NCBI RefSeq assembly: GCF_006442315.1
Contig: NZ_VFVY01000004.1
Coordinates: 186,001 to 250,000 of the forward strand
Direction of reading: 5' to 3'
From: Mesorhizobium sp. B2-3-4
GTDB lineage: Bacteria; Pseudomonadota; Alphaproteobacteria; Rhizobiales; Rhizobiaceae
DNA length: 64,000 bases
Shown: positions 39,417-47,715 of the stretch, piece after piece
Layout: the number at the start of each line of letters is the position of its first letter
Position numbering within the stretch: the first letter of the stretch is position 1
Translations under genes and position numbers: made by a program
Notes under the pieces: generated by a model
Seen by the model: only the letters and a program-made list of their open reading frames with translations
The model's database searches: none
Told to the model about the DNA's origin: nothing

Positions 39417-40247
39417 ATGACCCACTACCACGACGAACACGAGAACGAACTTGCCGGCGCAGTCTCCCCGGATATGCCAGCCATGGACGGGAAGGGGCTC
39501 AAGAATTGCCCGTTTTGCGACGCTTCGGGCCATGACTTGATGCTGTTCTGCGACCCCGAAGAAGGGCGAGGCAATTCTGGTCCGTCGAGGCGCGTTCAAT
39601 GCGCCGGATGCAATGTCGAGGCTCCATTTTATCCGACAGAAGCAGAAGCCATCGCCGCCTGGAACCGTCGCGCTCTCGCGGCCACCGCTCTGGACGGGGG
39701 GGGGACTGTCGAGCAGATCGCGGAATGCATCTGGCAAGCCGAATGGAAGCGGGCCGGCAACGGCGGTCTGAGGAAGGTGCCATGGTCTGAACTCGCCCCT
39801 GCCGATCAGGAGCGGTATCGCTTCGTTGCCCGCGAAGTCGCCTCCCTCAAGGCCGCGCCGGAAGCGGACCCTGTCGCGTGGCTTGTGCAGGGTGAGGATA
39901 AGGACGGCAACGATACCTGGGTCGCGGTGACAAAAGATCCGACCGGAATGTACGGGCCGAATATGCCAATCCGCCCGCTTTACTTCGCCGCGCCGGAAGC
40001 GGCGGTGGTGAAGCTGGAGTGGGTAGAGCGGCTTTGGGCCGCGCGACAGTGGGCTGCGTCATCCGTTGCCGGCGACTATTTCGCTGGCGAGCGTGATGGT
40101 GTTGCAGTCTGGAATCGATTGCTCGAAGCAAGGCGCCCAGCTGCCACCCTCGAAGCCGCCAAAGCCGCCGCGCAAGCCGACTTCGAAGCTCGCATCCGCT
40201 CCTGCCTCACCACCCCGGCACCAGACGCAGAGGGGGACGCAGTATGA
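39417..40247 (+). CDS. Lar-like restriction alleviation protein with long extension
   Basis: A 276-residue protein. Residues about 25-85 contain LKNCPFCDASGHDLMLF, VQCAGCNVEAPFYPTEAEAIAAWNRRA. Two CxxC pairs and the closing A-x-x-A-W-N-R-R are the hallmark of Lar-type (Rac prophage restriction alleviation) domains. The rest (VEQIAECIWQAEW...) is a mosaic-like extension ending in helices. It probably antagonises type I restriction, but only family resemblance supports this. Confidence 0.65.
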   Translation: MTHYHDEHENELAGAVSPDMPAMDGKGLKNCPFCDASGHDLMLFCDPEEGRGNSGPSRRVQCAGCNVEAPFYPTEAEAIAAWNRRALAATALDGGGTVEQIAECIWQAEWKRAGNGGLRKVPWSELAPADQERYRFVAREVASLKAAPEADPVAWLVQGEDKDGNDTWVAVTKDPTGMYGPNMPIRPLYFAAPEAAVVKLEWVERLWAARQWAASSVAGDYFAGERDGVAVWNRLLEARRPAATLEAAKAAAQADFEARIRSCLTTPAPDAEGDAV

Positions 40248-41449
40248 CTCTCCCCGACAAAGGCGCTGAGGCGTTGCGCTTTGAGAACGCCATGCGGCAA
40301 TTGACCCGCGTCGACGTAGCCCAATACCTGTTGTCCAATACCCGGGCTCGCTCAAACGGCGCGCTGAAGGCAACCGCGCACGCTTCACTGACGGTATCTT
40401 ACGTCGCCGTTGTTCGGGGCGTTGATCCTGATCGGGTGCGACGACGGTGTGAGGCCGACTATCAGGTCGTTCATGATAGCACGGCAGAGCATCTTACCAG
40501 CAAACTCGACAGGGTCATCGGTTTCGATCTGGATGGCTATGTTGACGACGACGTTGCGGAACGCTTTTTCAAAGCGTTTCACAGCATAGCCCTCGCCGCC
40601 CTGGCACCCGCTCCAGCACAGGGGGCGGAGGCGGGGGCGGGGGCTTGGTATCCGGAATGGAAGCGTATGGGGAGCGACGTAGATGGCGACCCAATACGGC
40701 TGGAGACCACTTGGGGCAAATTCACCGCGCGAGCTGTCAAATCGCGGACGGACGGAAAGTGGAGCGGTTCTGGAAATTACGGGGATGGCAAATTCGGCTT
40801 TGAGCACGAAAAAGATGTTTGCGCATGGCTTGAGGACCGGATGCGGCAACGCGTTGCTGCAGAATTGACGCGCGCCACGGAAGCCATTGCCCTCTACGCC
40901 ACCCCTCCGGCAGCACCGGAGGTAGGGGAGATCGGGGCGCTGGTCGAGAGGCTGGACGCTGGCATTGAGGGTGGAGTTTCGGCCAACAAAATCGCCAAAG
41001 AATCCGCCACCGCCCTTACAGCCCTGTCCGCGAAACTGGCAGAGGTGGAGCGGGAGAAAGGCGCTGTCATCGCTCGCTGCCGCGTCGCTGAAGCAGATGC
41101 CGAGCTTTGGCAGATACAGGTCGATAAGACCAACGCAGAAATCGCCGATCTGCGGCGCAAGCTGGAGGAGGCGCGCGAAGACATAACGCGCGGTATCGAT
41201 CAAGAGCAGCTCCTACAATCCCGCATCCTTCGCGAAACAGAAGCCCGCGAAACCGCCGAGCGCAAGCTGGAGGAGGCGACGAAGGCGCTGGAGCCGTTCG
41301 CCAAGTACGGCAGAGTTGCTTTGTCTGCCGTCAACATCAGAGACGATCGTGTCGAGATCGGCATCTACTCTGATGAAGATGCCGAAGTCACGGCTGGCGA
41401 CTTCCGCCGTGCCCGCGCCCTCGCCAGCGATGGAGGGTCGAATGGCTGA
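40244..41449 (+). CDS. Large coiled-coil early protein (Ead/Ea22-like mosaic)
   Basis: A 401-residue protein. An N-terminal domain (1-120) precedes a Pro/Ala/Gly-rich linker (ALAPAPAQGAEAGAGAWY). A middle section with a Trp-rich motif (KFTARAVKSRTDGKWSGSGNYGDGKFG) is followed by a long coiled coil (270-370). It is made of parts found in lambda ea-type genes. ATGA-coupled to the Lar-like gene. Function unknown. Confidence 0.6.
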   Translation: MTLPDKGAEALRFENAMRQLTRVDVAQYLLSNTRARSNGALKATAHASLTVSYVAVVRGVDPDRVRRRCEADYQVVHDSTAEHLTSKLDRVIGFDLDGYVDDDVAERFFKAFHSIALAALAPAPAQGAEAGAGAWYPEWKRMGSDVDGDPIRLETTWGKFTARAVKSRTDGKWSGSGNYGDGKFGFEHEKDVCAWLEDRMRQRVAAELTRATEAIALYATPPAAPEVGEIGALVERLDAGIEGGVSANKIAKESATALTALSAKLAEVEREKGAVIARCRVAEADAELWQIQVDKTNAEIADLRRKLEEAREDITRGIDQEQLLQSRILRETEARETAERKLEEATKALEPFAKYGRVALSAVNIRDDRVEIGIYSDEDAEVTAGDFRRARALASDGGSNG

Positions 41450-41858
41450 GCGCATCACAGAGGCCAGAACAATGAACGTCAACGACGCCTTGCAAAATGT
41501 TGTCCGCGCTTGGGAGGCTACAAAATCCGGCGAGACTAGCGTATCTGAAATCCAGCGCTGGCTAGTAGAGGATATGAAGCCCGCGATTGATGCCGCCCGT
41601 ACAGCCCTCTCCGCATCCCCTGTCTGTAGGGCAGGCGGAAGGGTGGCGGTGGCACCAATCGCGATCGTAAACAGTTATGCTCGACTTGCCGATGAGACGA
41701 GACGTCCCTGCTATTCGATCACCTTCTGGCATACGGTAGACGGTCGTTGGGGCGCCCGCGCCGGGCTTGGGTCCCATGAATTTGGCGACACTGTGGATGC
41801 TGCAATTGATGCGGCTGTTACGAACGCCATCGAAGCACAAGTAGGACGCCAGCCATGA
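41442..41858 (+). CDS. Hypothetical early protein
   Basis: A 138-residue protein starting MAERITEARTMNVNDALQNVVRAWEATKSGE, overlapping the coiled-coil gene by 8 bp. The C-terminal part (YSITFWHTVDGRWGARAGLGSHEFGDTVDAAIDAAVT) is beta/alpha. No family recognised. Confidence 0.55.
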   Translation: MAERITEARTMNVNDALQNVVRAWEATKSGETSVSEIQRWLVEDMKPAIDAARTALSASPVCRAGGRVAVAPIAIVNSYARLADETRRPCYSITFWHTVDGRWGARAGLGSHEFGDTVDAAIDAAVTNAIEAQVGRQP

Positions 41859-42181
41859 TCAGAGAAGCCACCAAAGAGATGGTCAACGCTGCTTGGAACA
41901 AGGGCAAGGACTTGCGGATGACCGGACTCCCGTCTGACTTTCGGGCGGTAATCGAAGCCGCTCTCTCCGCCGCGCCTGCACCACCAGCAACCGGATGGCA
42001 GACGATGGAGACGGCGCCGCGAGACGGGACGCGCGTCTTGCTTTGGTCGCCTAAATGGGAAGCGGCAGCTACCGCGCAGTTCTACGGCACGCATTGGAAA
42101 ATTAACGGTCAAATGGGACCGCTTGTGCACCCGCCGACTCGCTGGATGCCTCTCCCCACCGCGCCTGGAGATGCGTCATGA
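41855..42181 (+). CDS. DUF551-like early protein
   Basis: A 108-residue protein. The second half reads WQTMETAPRDGTRVLLWSPKW...PTRWMPLPTAPGD, the hallmark DUF551 pattern (W-x-P-x-P near the C-terminus) seen in lambda Ea8.5-like proteins. The N-terminus is a short helix. Coupled by ATGA both sides. Function unknown. Confidence 0.65.
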   Translation: MIREATKEMVNAAWNKGKDLRMTGLPSDFRAVIEAALSAAPAPPATGWQTMETAPRDGTRVLLWSPKWEAAATAQFYGTHWKINGQMGPLVHPPTRWMPLPTAPGDAS

Positions 42182-42357
42182 AGGGGCTGACGAAGAGGAA
42201 GTATGCGCGCGATTTTAGCGAGATGACCGAAGCGGATAGACTGGCTATGGTCAAAGCAATGGTCGCCATAGGTCGCGCTGCATCTGAAGAAAGCAGACGA
42301 CTCGCACTCAAACGAGCCGGCCGCGCCGCTCTCCGCGCTCTGGAGAAGCAGCCATGA
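42178..42357 (+). CDS. Small basic early protein
   Basis: A 59-residue helical basic protein (MKGLTKRKYARDFSEMTEADRLAMVKAMVAIGRAASEESRRLALKRAG) coupled by ATGA to both neighbours. No family recognised. Confidence 0.5.
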   Translation: MKGLTKRKYARDFSEMTEADRLAMVKAMVAIGRAASEESRRLALKRAGRAALRALEKQP

Positions 42358-42554
42358 CGCGCGCGAGTGAAACTATTCGCGCGGTTGTCAACATGCCTGG
42401 CGGCGCCGTCATTCTGGACGTCCCTTGGTGGGCAAACGATGCCAACATTATCCGAGACGCAATTCGCGCTCTTCCACCAGCTTTGGCCGTCCAGCCTGAA
42501 AAATGCACTGTGGAAAGGCCTCGTCGTCTCCGCGCTCTGGAGCCCCGCCTATGA
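42354..42554 (+). CDS. Small early protein
   Basis: A 66-residue protein starting MTRASETIRAVVNMPGGAVILDVPWWAND, coupled by ATGA to the preceding and following genes. A basic Arg-rich C-terminus. Not recognised. Confidence 0.5.
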   Translation: MTRASETIRAVVNMPGGAVILDVPWWANDANIIRDAIRALPPALAVQPEKCTVERPRRLRALEPRL

Positions 42555-42883
42555 CCATAGAACGGATCATAGAGAAACTGCGGGCTGGGCTGGAGCAGTT
42601 GAAAGATTGGCCGGATCACAAACGAGCGGCGAATTTCCGCGCCATCCCGAAATTCACAATTGGGGATCTCCGCGCCCTTCTCTCCGAGATAGAATCGTCG
42701 GCGCAACGCATGGAAGCGATGAACCATTGCCTGATTGAAGCAATGGAAACCTCACCGGTTGGCGAGACCGCTGAGCAATTCGTTGAACGGCTTACCGGTA
42801 TTATGGAGATGGCCGCCGATAAACTTGACCTCGCCGCCTCCCGCGCCCCCACCAGCCAGAAGGATGGTGGCGATCATGGGTGA
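42551..42883 (+). CDS. Small helical early protein
   Basis: A 110-residue helical, acidic protein from the ATG at 42551. It has a repeated Leu/Glu pattern (IERIIEKLRAGLEQLKDWPDHKR...DLRALLSEIESS). Coupled to neighbours; not recognised. Confidence 0.5.
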   Translation: MTIERIIEKLRAGLEQLKDWPDHKRAANFRAIPKFTIGDLRALLSEIESSAQRMEAMNHCLIEAMETSPVGETAEQFVERLTGIMEMAADKLDLAASRAPTSQKDGGDHG

Positions 42884-43052
42884 GTGGAAGGTGTACCGAC
42901 CGAATGATCCGGACGCGGAGATTGTAGCGCGTCGTTTCGGCAATGCTCATGAGAGGCCGTGCAATCGTCCAAATGTCATAACGTGCGCGATGCCGGAGTG
43001 TCAGTACGCGAATGAATGCCGGGCCCCGTCGCCGCCCAAGCCAGTCCGGTGA
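42876..43052 (+). CDS. Small Cys-rich early protein
   Basis: A 58-residue protein whose C-terminus (HERPCNRPNVITCAMPECQYANECRA) has four Cys that could bind zinc. The stop overlaps the next gene's start region (GTGATG at 43049-43054). No family recognised. Confidence 0.5.
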   Translation: MGEWKVYRPNDPDAEIVARRFGNAHERPCNRPNVITCAMPECQYANECRAPSPPKPVR

Positions 43053-43291
43053 TGGTAATGGCTAACCGTGCTCTCGCCTTGAAGCAGAAGCAGGTGACGG
43101 CCCTCGCCAAGGGCGCCGCAGCAGCTGGCTGTATCGCGGAAGTCAAGATAGGCGACGTGGTTGTGCGCCTTATCCCCGCTGCGAACGCACAGGCAATCAG
43201 TCCAATTGACGATGACGCCAACCCCGAAGCCTTTGACACGCTGGAAGAATACCTAGCGTGGAGGGACAGGAGCGGTGCTCGTGAAAATTAA
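43052..43291 (+). CDS. Hypothetical protein before the integrase
   Basis: A 79-residue protein with the most likely ATG at 43052 (43058 or GTG 43049 are alternatives). It reads MANRALALKQKQVTALAKGAAAAGCIAEVKIGDVVVRLIPAAN, an alpha/beta fold, then acidic. Its 3' end overlaps the integrase start. This may be an excisionase-like accessory, but the sequence does not show an Xis helix-turn-helix. Confidence 0.5.
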   Translation: MVMANRALALKQKQVTALAKGAAAAGCIAEVKIGDVVVRLIPAANAQAISPIDDDANPEAFDTLEEYLAWRDRSGAREN

Positions 43292-44315
43292 GGGCATCCA
43301 CAAGGTCAAGCGCAAGTTGGCAGACGGAACTGTCGGCGTCTACTACTACGCGTGGCGTGGCGGCCCTCGGATGACGTCGGCGCCACGGACTGAAGCGTTC
43401 GCCCTTGAATATGCGCGGCTGAAGACTTCGACCCAGCCGAAAACCATCGAGACACTGGCGTCATTGATCGATCGGTTCACCACAGGCGATGATGGCAAGC
43501 CAAACCCTGACTTCCTCACGCTCGCTGAGTCGACCCGCGCCGATCACGAATATGCGTTTCGCCTGATCCGTGCCAAATGGCCGCATCTGCCGGCGAAGCT
43601 TACCCAGCAGAAGGGTATGAAGGCAGACATACGGAAGTGGCACCGGAGCTTTGCCGCCAATCCTCGGAAAGCCGACAAGTTGCTCTTTTCACTGTCCAAG
43701 GTCTTCTCATACGCCATCGCTGGCGAGCTTCTGGACAAGAACCCATGCACCGGCATCGAACGGCTTTATCAGGGATCCAGAAAGGAATTCCTCTGGTCAG
43801 CCGAGCAGATAGCGACGGTGCGGGCAAAGCTTGAACCTCACCTATTGCTCCCGTTTGAAATCGCGCTCGCCACCGGCCAGCGACAGGGCGATATCCTAGC
43901 AATGAACTGGAAGCAGTGGGACGGCAAGTACCTGCTGTTTCGTCAGTCCAAGACAGGCAAGCGCCTAAAGGTGCTAGCGAACGCCCGACTCAAGGGGCTG
44001 CTTGACCCACTGGCGAAGGACACGCTGCGCATCTGTCTCAATTCCCGCAAGCGTCCATGGACCAAGGATGGCTTCAAAACCTCCTGGGGAAAGGCAATGG
44101 CTTCGGAGGCCATCAAGATCGAAGACGTGACCTATCACGACTTGCGAGGCACGTTCATCTGCGACCGAGCAAGAGAAGGATCATCGATCGAGGACATTGC
44201 GCGAATCTCGGGCCACTCAATGGCTGAGATAAAATCCGTTCTCGAAAAGCACTATTTGGCGACCGATCAAGGGCTTTCCGACGCGGTGATCCTGCGCATG
44301 GAAGGGAACTCATGA
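43281..44315 (+). CDS. int: Tyrosine integrase
   Basis: A 344-residue site-specific recombinase. I prefer GTG 43281, because AGGAG (43268-43272) is 8 nt upstream; GTG 43275 is too close. Catalytic residues in this numbering are R201 (TGQRQGD), K224 (QSKTGKR), H286 and R289 (YHDLRGTF), H312 (ISGHSMAEI) and Y325 (EKHYLA). The N-terminal part is an arm-binding domain. It ends 121 bp before the tRNA-Arg 3' end, consistent with integration there. Confidence 0.95.
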   Translation: MKIKGIHKVKRKLADGTVGVYYYAWRGGPRMTSAPRTEAFALEYARLKTSTQPKTIETLASLIDRFTTGDDGKPNPDFLTLAESTRADHEYAFRLIRAKWPHLPAKLTQQKGMKADIRKWHRSFAANPRKADKLLFSLSKVFSYAIAGELLDKNPCTGIERLYQGSRKEFLWSAEQIATVRAKLEPHLLLPFEIALATGQRQGDILAMNWKQWDGKYLLFRQSKTGKRLKVLANARLKGLLDPLAKDTLRICLNSRKRPWTKDGFKTSWGKAMASEAIKIEDVTYHDLRGTFICDRAREGSSIEDIARISGHSMAEIKSVLEKHYLATDQGLSDAVILRMEGNS

Positions 44316-44436
44316 GGAACGAAATCGGTAAACCGATCTGTAAAACGGCCAATTTCGGCGCTCTAACTTTATGTAATCCGTTGGCCGCCGAAGCCGATAA
44401 ATCGTTGCAAAACAATGCCTTGTTGTGTAAGGTTTT
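44316..44436. other. attP-like arm region between integrase and tRNA-Arg
   Basis: 121 bp without a gene. It contains the perfect palindrome ATCGGTAAACCGAT (44324-44337) and AT-rich patches, plausible arm sites for Int or accessory proteins. The core crossover should lie in the tRNA-Arg 3' half. The left end is outside the window, so the core cannot be defined. Confidence 0.45.
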
Positions 44437-44513
44437 TGGCGATCCCGACAGGATTCGAACCTGTGACCATCGGCTTAGAAGGCCGGTGCTCTATCCAGCT
44501 GAGCTACGGGACC
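44437..44513 (-). tRNA. tRNA-Arg (anticodon UCU), CCA encoded
   Basis: The cloverleaf on the minus strand reads GGTCCCG at the 5' acceptor and CGGGATC-G-CCA at the 3' end. The anticodon loop CTTCTAA gives UCU (AGA codon), and the T-arm is GGTTCGAATCC. All seven acceptor pairs form, one of them G-U. The gene is complete despite the adjacent prophage, so integration restored its 3' end. Confidence 0.95.
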
Positions 44514-44570
44514 GCTGGCCGGCTCGGGGCCGGTAGATGTTCGCGCTGGCACGCGCGCCGGGCTAGCCGG

Positions 44571-44876
44571 TCAGTGCGTCCAGGGCGTCCTGCGGTCATA
44601 GCGGAAATTCTCCGCATAGGAAATCTGGCGGCGCTTGGGCTCTTTCGGCTCCTCGACGCGAAAGGCGAGCCCTTCCTTTTCGGCGTAGGCCACGGCCTCT
44701 TCCTTGGTGGTGAATGTGAGCCTGATCTGGCTTTTCATGTCCCCCGACGTGGTATAGCCCATCAGCGGGTCGATCTTCTTGCGCATCTCGGGATCGAATT
44801 CCAGCACCCAATGGCCGGTCTTGGCCTTGCCGGACTGCATCGCGGTTTTGGCTGGGCTGAAAATGCGCGCGGACAT
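44571..44876 (-). CDS. NDUFS4-like complex I accessory subunit
   Basis: A 101-residue protein from ATG 44876 (MSARIFSPAKTAMQSGKAKTGHW). The centre has the ETC complex I conserved region with WVLEFDPEMRKKIDPLMGYTTSGDMKSQIRLTF, and EEAVAYAEKEGLAF follows. It ends RRQISYAENFRYDRRTPWTH, typical of alphaproteobacterial NDUFS4 homologues. It stabilises NADH dehydrogenase I in this lineage. Confidence 0.85.
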   Translation of the reverse strand: MSARIFSPAKTAMQSGKAKTGHWVLEFDPEMRKKIDPLMGYTTSGDMKSQIRLTFTTKEEAVAYAEKEGLAFRVEEPKEPKRRQISYAENFRYDRRTPWTH

Positions 44877-45000
44877 GGCCACCTCATTGTTGTTCAAGGC
44901 GGCGTCGCCGCCCCTTGGCCGTCATTACTGCGCATTGGCACCGGCGGCAAGGTTTTTGCACTTGCCATGTAACACCGAAATGAATAGGCAACAGACCGTT

Positions 45001-45077
<77 letters not shown>

Positions 45078-45097
45078 TCCCCTGATATCGACGCGAT

Positions 45098-45964
45098 CTA
45101 ACCGCCCTCGCCTGCCACGAGAGCCGCAGCCACGGCCACCACACTTGTCGTGCCCTTGATCGTCCTCGTCTCGTCGGGAAAGGCAATCCAGCCCTCGTTG
45201 AAGCCGTCGAGCATGCGCATGCGTGGCCGCGGGTTGTTCATGCCTTGCGCGCGAAAAAGCGTTTCCCAGGTCTCGCGCGGCACCGGCACGGCGCGCACCG
45301 GTCTGCCAAGAGCGGTTGCGAAGGCGGCGGCAAGGTCGTCGGGCGATACGCGGTCCGGTCCTTCCTGTTCGACGATGCGCTTGCCGGTCCAGGACTGCCG
45401 CATGAGTTCGGCCGCCAGCCGGCCGACATCCTGCGCCGCGACCATCGGTATCGCCCTGTCTGTCGGCAGCAGGAAGCTGTGGATGACGCCCGTTTCGCGC
45501 GCCGACGCCACATCCCAGGCGGCATTGTCCAGGAACCAGGCCGGCCGCAGGAAGGTGATCGCCATGGAGAGATCACTCAGCGCAGCCTCCATCATCGTGC
45601 GCTGCGACAGGAGATTGTCCTGGCCCGCATCGGCGCCAACCGTCGACAGGCAGACAGTCCTTGCGGGTTTGACGGCCCGCAGCGCCGCCGCCACACTGCC
45701 GATGACCCTTCGCGCTTCGGGATAGCCGGGCTCGGGATCAAACACCGGGGGCGGCAGGACGAACACCGCTTCCGCACCCTTGAGCGCTTGCGTCAGCGCA
45801 TCCGCGTCTTCCATCTCGGCGATCGCGACGTCGCAGCCGAGAGCCTCCCATTGCTGGCCTTTGGCGGCGTCGCGCACAATTGCGCGGACGGGCTGGCGGG
45901 CGGCAAGCAAGGCCCTCGCCAGCGCGCCGCCGACTTTGCCGGTAATGCCGGTAACTGCGTACAT
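45098..45964 (-). CDS. NmrA/SDR-type NAD(P)-binding protein
   Basis: A 288-residue protein from ATG 45964, starting MYAVTGITGKVGGALARALLAARQPVRAIVRD. The Gly-rich TGITGKVG fits the NmrA/QOR-like Rossmann fold. The following regions (GAEAVFVLPP, RTVCLSTVGADAG) are conserved in NmrA-like quinone reductase or sensor proteins. It is divergent from a LysR regulator with a shared palindrome, so it is probably regulated by it. Confidence 0.8.
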   Translation of the reverse strand: MYAVTGITGKVGGALARALLAARQPVRAIVRDAAKGQQWEALGCDVAIAEMEDADALTQALKGAEAVFVLPPPVFDPEPGYPEARRVIGSVAAALRAVKPARTVCLSTVGADAGQDNLLSQRTMMEAALSDLSMAITFLRPAWFLDNAAWDVASARETGVIHSFLLPTDRAIPMVAAQDVGRLAAELMRQSWTGKRIVEQEGPDRVSPDDLAAAFATALGRPVRAVPVPRETWETLFRAQGMNNPRPRMRMLDGFNEGWIAFPDETRTIKGTTSVVAVAAALVAGEGG

Positions 45965-46023
45965 GATCCGTCTCCATCGTTGCCGCATCTCGGGTGGATG
46001 CGGGGATGGCGGATTTCTAGCGC

Positions 46024-46048
46024 AGCACTTACTGTTGCAGTGAGTGCT
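46024..46048. promoter_or_regulatory. 25-bp imperfect palindrome between NmrA and LysR genes
   Basis: AGCACTTACTG-TTG-CAGTGAGTGCT, with 10 of 11 arm positions complementary. It lies in the 127-bp divergent intergenic region (45965-46091) and is the obvious candidate operator for the LysR regulator. Confidence 0.6.
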
Positions 46049-46091
46049 ATTAAATCATAGAATTGTTGATCTGAAATCAACGGTGATCGTC

Positions 46092-46994
46092 ATGGCATTC
46101 GACGGACGCGTGATCTCCAATGTCGGCGTGCTGGCCGCGATCGCCGAAGGCGGGAGCTTTGCAAGAGCCGCCGATGCGCTCGGCCTGTCGCGATCCGGCG
46201 TCAGCCGCGCGGTTTCGCGCCTGGAGGCCCGGGTCGGTGTCCGGCTGCTTGACCGGACGACAAGAGCGGTCGCGCTGACCGACGAGGGGCGTCGGCTCTA
46301 CGCCGAGGTCGCGCCGCTGCTGACAGGCATCGAAGACGCCGTGACGACCACCTCCGGCACCTCGACCGCCGTGCGCGGCCGATTGCGGGTCAATGTCGAT
46401 GCCTTCTTCTCACGCCAGCTGTTGGCGCCGCACATCGGCACCTTCCTGTCGCTTTATCCCGACCTGTCGCTGGAGCTGGTCGCCAGGGACCAGCTGGGCG
46501 ACCTGGTCGGCGAAGGGTTCGACATTGCTGTCCGCTTCGGGACACCGCCCGTGTCTTCGCTGGTGGCAAGGAAGCTCACCGAGACGCGCACGGTGACGAT
46601 CGCGTCGCCTTCCTATCTCAAGATGCACGGGCACCCCGGCGCCCCCGCCGACCTCGTCGATCACGAATGCATCCAGGTGCGCGATTCCCTGACCGGCCAG
46701 CCGATCGAGGATTGGCAGTTTCGGCGTGCCGACGAAACTGTCGAGGTCAGGACCTCGGGCCGCCTCATGATCACCGAATTCGGCACGATGCTTGGCGCCT
46801 GCCTCGACGGGGTCGGCATCGCCAGGGTCAAGGCCATCGGTATCCAGCACCTCATCCGGCAAGGCGCACTGGTGGAAGTTCTGCCGGATTGGCACGGCGA
46901 GAGCTTTCCGCTCTACGCGCTCCACCCGTCGCGCCACCTGCCGCCGGCCAAAGTACGCGCCTTCATCGATTTCGTGCAGTCGCGCCTGGATTGA
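46092..46994 (+). CDS. LysR-family transcriptional regulator
   Basis: A 300-residue protein. The N-terminal helix-turn-helix is FARAADALGLSRSGVSRAVSRLEARVGVRLLDRTTRAVALT, followed by an effector domain (LRVNVDAFFSRQLLAPHIGTFLSLYPDLSLELVARD). ATG 46092 is chosen because the conserved helix starts soon after. Divergent from the NmrA-like gene; its ligand is unknown. Confidence 0.85.
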   Translation: MAFDGRVISNVGVLAAIAEGGSFARAADALGLSRSGVSRAVSRLEARVGVRLLDRTTRAVALTDEGRRLYAEVAPLLTGIEDAVTTTSGTSTAVRGRLRVNVDAFFSRQLLAPHIGTFLSLYPDLSLELVARDQLGDLVGEGFDIAVRFGTPPVSSLVARKLTETRTVTIASPSYLKMHGHPGAPADLVDHECIQVRDSLTGQPIEDWQFRRADETVEVRTSGRLMITEFGTMLGACLDGVGIARVKAIGIQHLIRQGALVEVLPDWHGESFPLYALHPSRHLPPAKVRAFIDFVQSRLD

Positions 46995-47058
46995 GCAAGA
47001 GGCCCGTCAGCTTCGGTCCTTGCCGCCAATGGTTTTTTGATGCCAGTCTCCGGGCGCG

Positions 47059-47358
47059 ATGCGGGAGGGCCTTGCGGTGCTTGGGATCGATGCATGGGTG
47101 TCGCTGTTCGGACCGGCCTATTTTGCCTATGCGGGCGTGACGGTTCCGTTCATGGTGGCGTGGGCGATCGCCTGTGCGGCGCTGGCAATGTGGAACAATC
47201 GCGAGAGCCGCAGGCAGGCAAGGCTGGCCCCAGGGCTAGCCGCCTCCCGTTCCTGGCCCGCCAGTATCGGTATCTTTGTGCTTGTGGCGGCCTGCTACGT
47301 CGCCGTCCATTCAGGCGTCTATCTGGTGGTCCGGCATTTCGTTGGGCTGTGGTTGTGA
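47059..47358 (+). CDS. Small two-helix membrane protein
   Basis: A 99-residue protein with two hydrophobic segments (FAYAGVTVPFMVAWAIACAALAMW and IGIFVLVAACYVAVHSGVYLVV) and basic connecting residues. Position between LysR and hdaA gives no clue. Function unknown. Confidence 0.5.
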   Translation: MREGLAVLGIDAWVSLFGPAYFAYAGVTVPFMVAWAIACAALAMWNNRESRRQARLAPGLAASRSWPASIGIFVLVAACYVAVHSGVYLVVRHFVGLWL

Positions 47359-47715
47359 CCCAGCCGCAAGATCACCGGCCGAGAGCGTCGGTGACGGATA
47401 TCCGCATGCCACGCTCCGATAGACCATTCTCGTATCCATGCGTCATAGAAATGGACCGCTCAATGGTCCAATTCAACAACATCGCTGAACAGGGATACGC
47501 CGCGCCCGGCGGTGGCCGGATATATTTGAAGGCAGGCTCGCCGGGCGAGGACCCCAATCGCCTCATTCCCGACGAGCCTGCAAACTGATTGGGAGCGCAA
47601 TCAGCACCGGGATCAGCCGGCAACCTGACGCAGCAAGATGGATACCAGTTTTTTCGTCCCGAAATGGGACGCCGGCCTGGTCACGCAACTCCACGGCTGA
47701 ACGCAGATCGAGGCG
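47359..47715. other. Intergenic region without a supported gene
   Basis: 357 bp between the small membrane protein and the end of hdaA. Short frames exist on both strands, but none has a good ribosome binding site or recognised motif. No obvious terminator or repeat seen. Confidence 0.5.

Larger units (their letters stand above)
1..44440. mobile_element. Prophage, right-hand portion, integrated at tRNA-Arg(UCU)
   Basis: A continuous block of phage genes runs from the left edge to the 3' end of a tRNA-Arg gene. It holds terminase, portal, capsid, tape measure, tail, Cro/CI-like regulators, recombination genes and a tyrosine integrase. The integrase is the last gene before the tRNA, which is the usual arrangement for tRNA-targeting temperate phages. 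Late genes are on the minus strand and the recombination operon is on the plus strand. The left attachment site and lysis genes are not in the window, so the full length is unknown. No gross decay is visible: the long frames are intact. Confidence 0.95.

Noticed and set aside
1..44315. Lysis genes (holin, endolysin)
   Set aside because: I looked for lysozyme, amidase or holin patterns and found none; they are probably beyond the left edge. The small membrane proteins at 29936 and 35038 are too weakly supported as holins.
1..44440. Gene transfer agent instead of a phage
   Set aside because: Some structural genes are GTA-like, but integrase, Cro/CI switch, methyltransferases and recombination genes indicate a temperate phage.
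47372..47623. Short frames on both strands between the membrane protein and hdaA
   Set aside because: No convincing ribosome binding site, motif or coupling; noted as intergenic.
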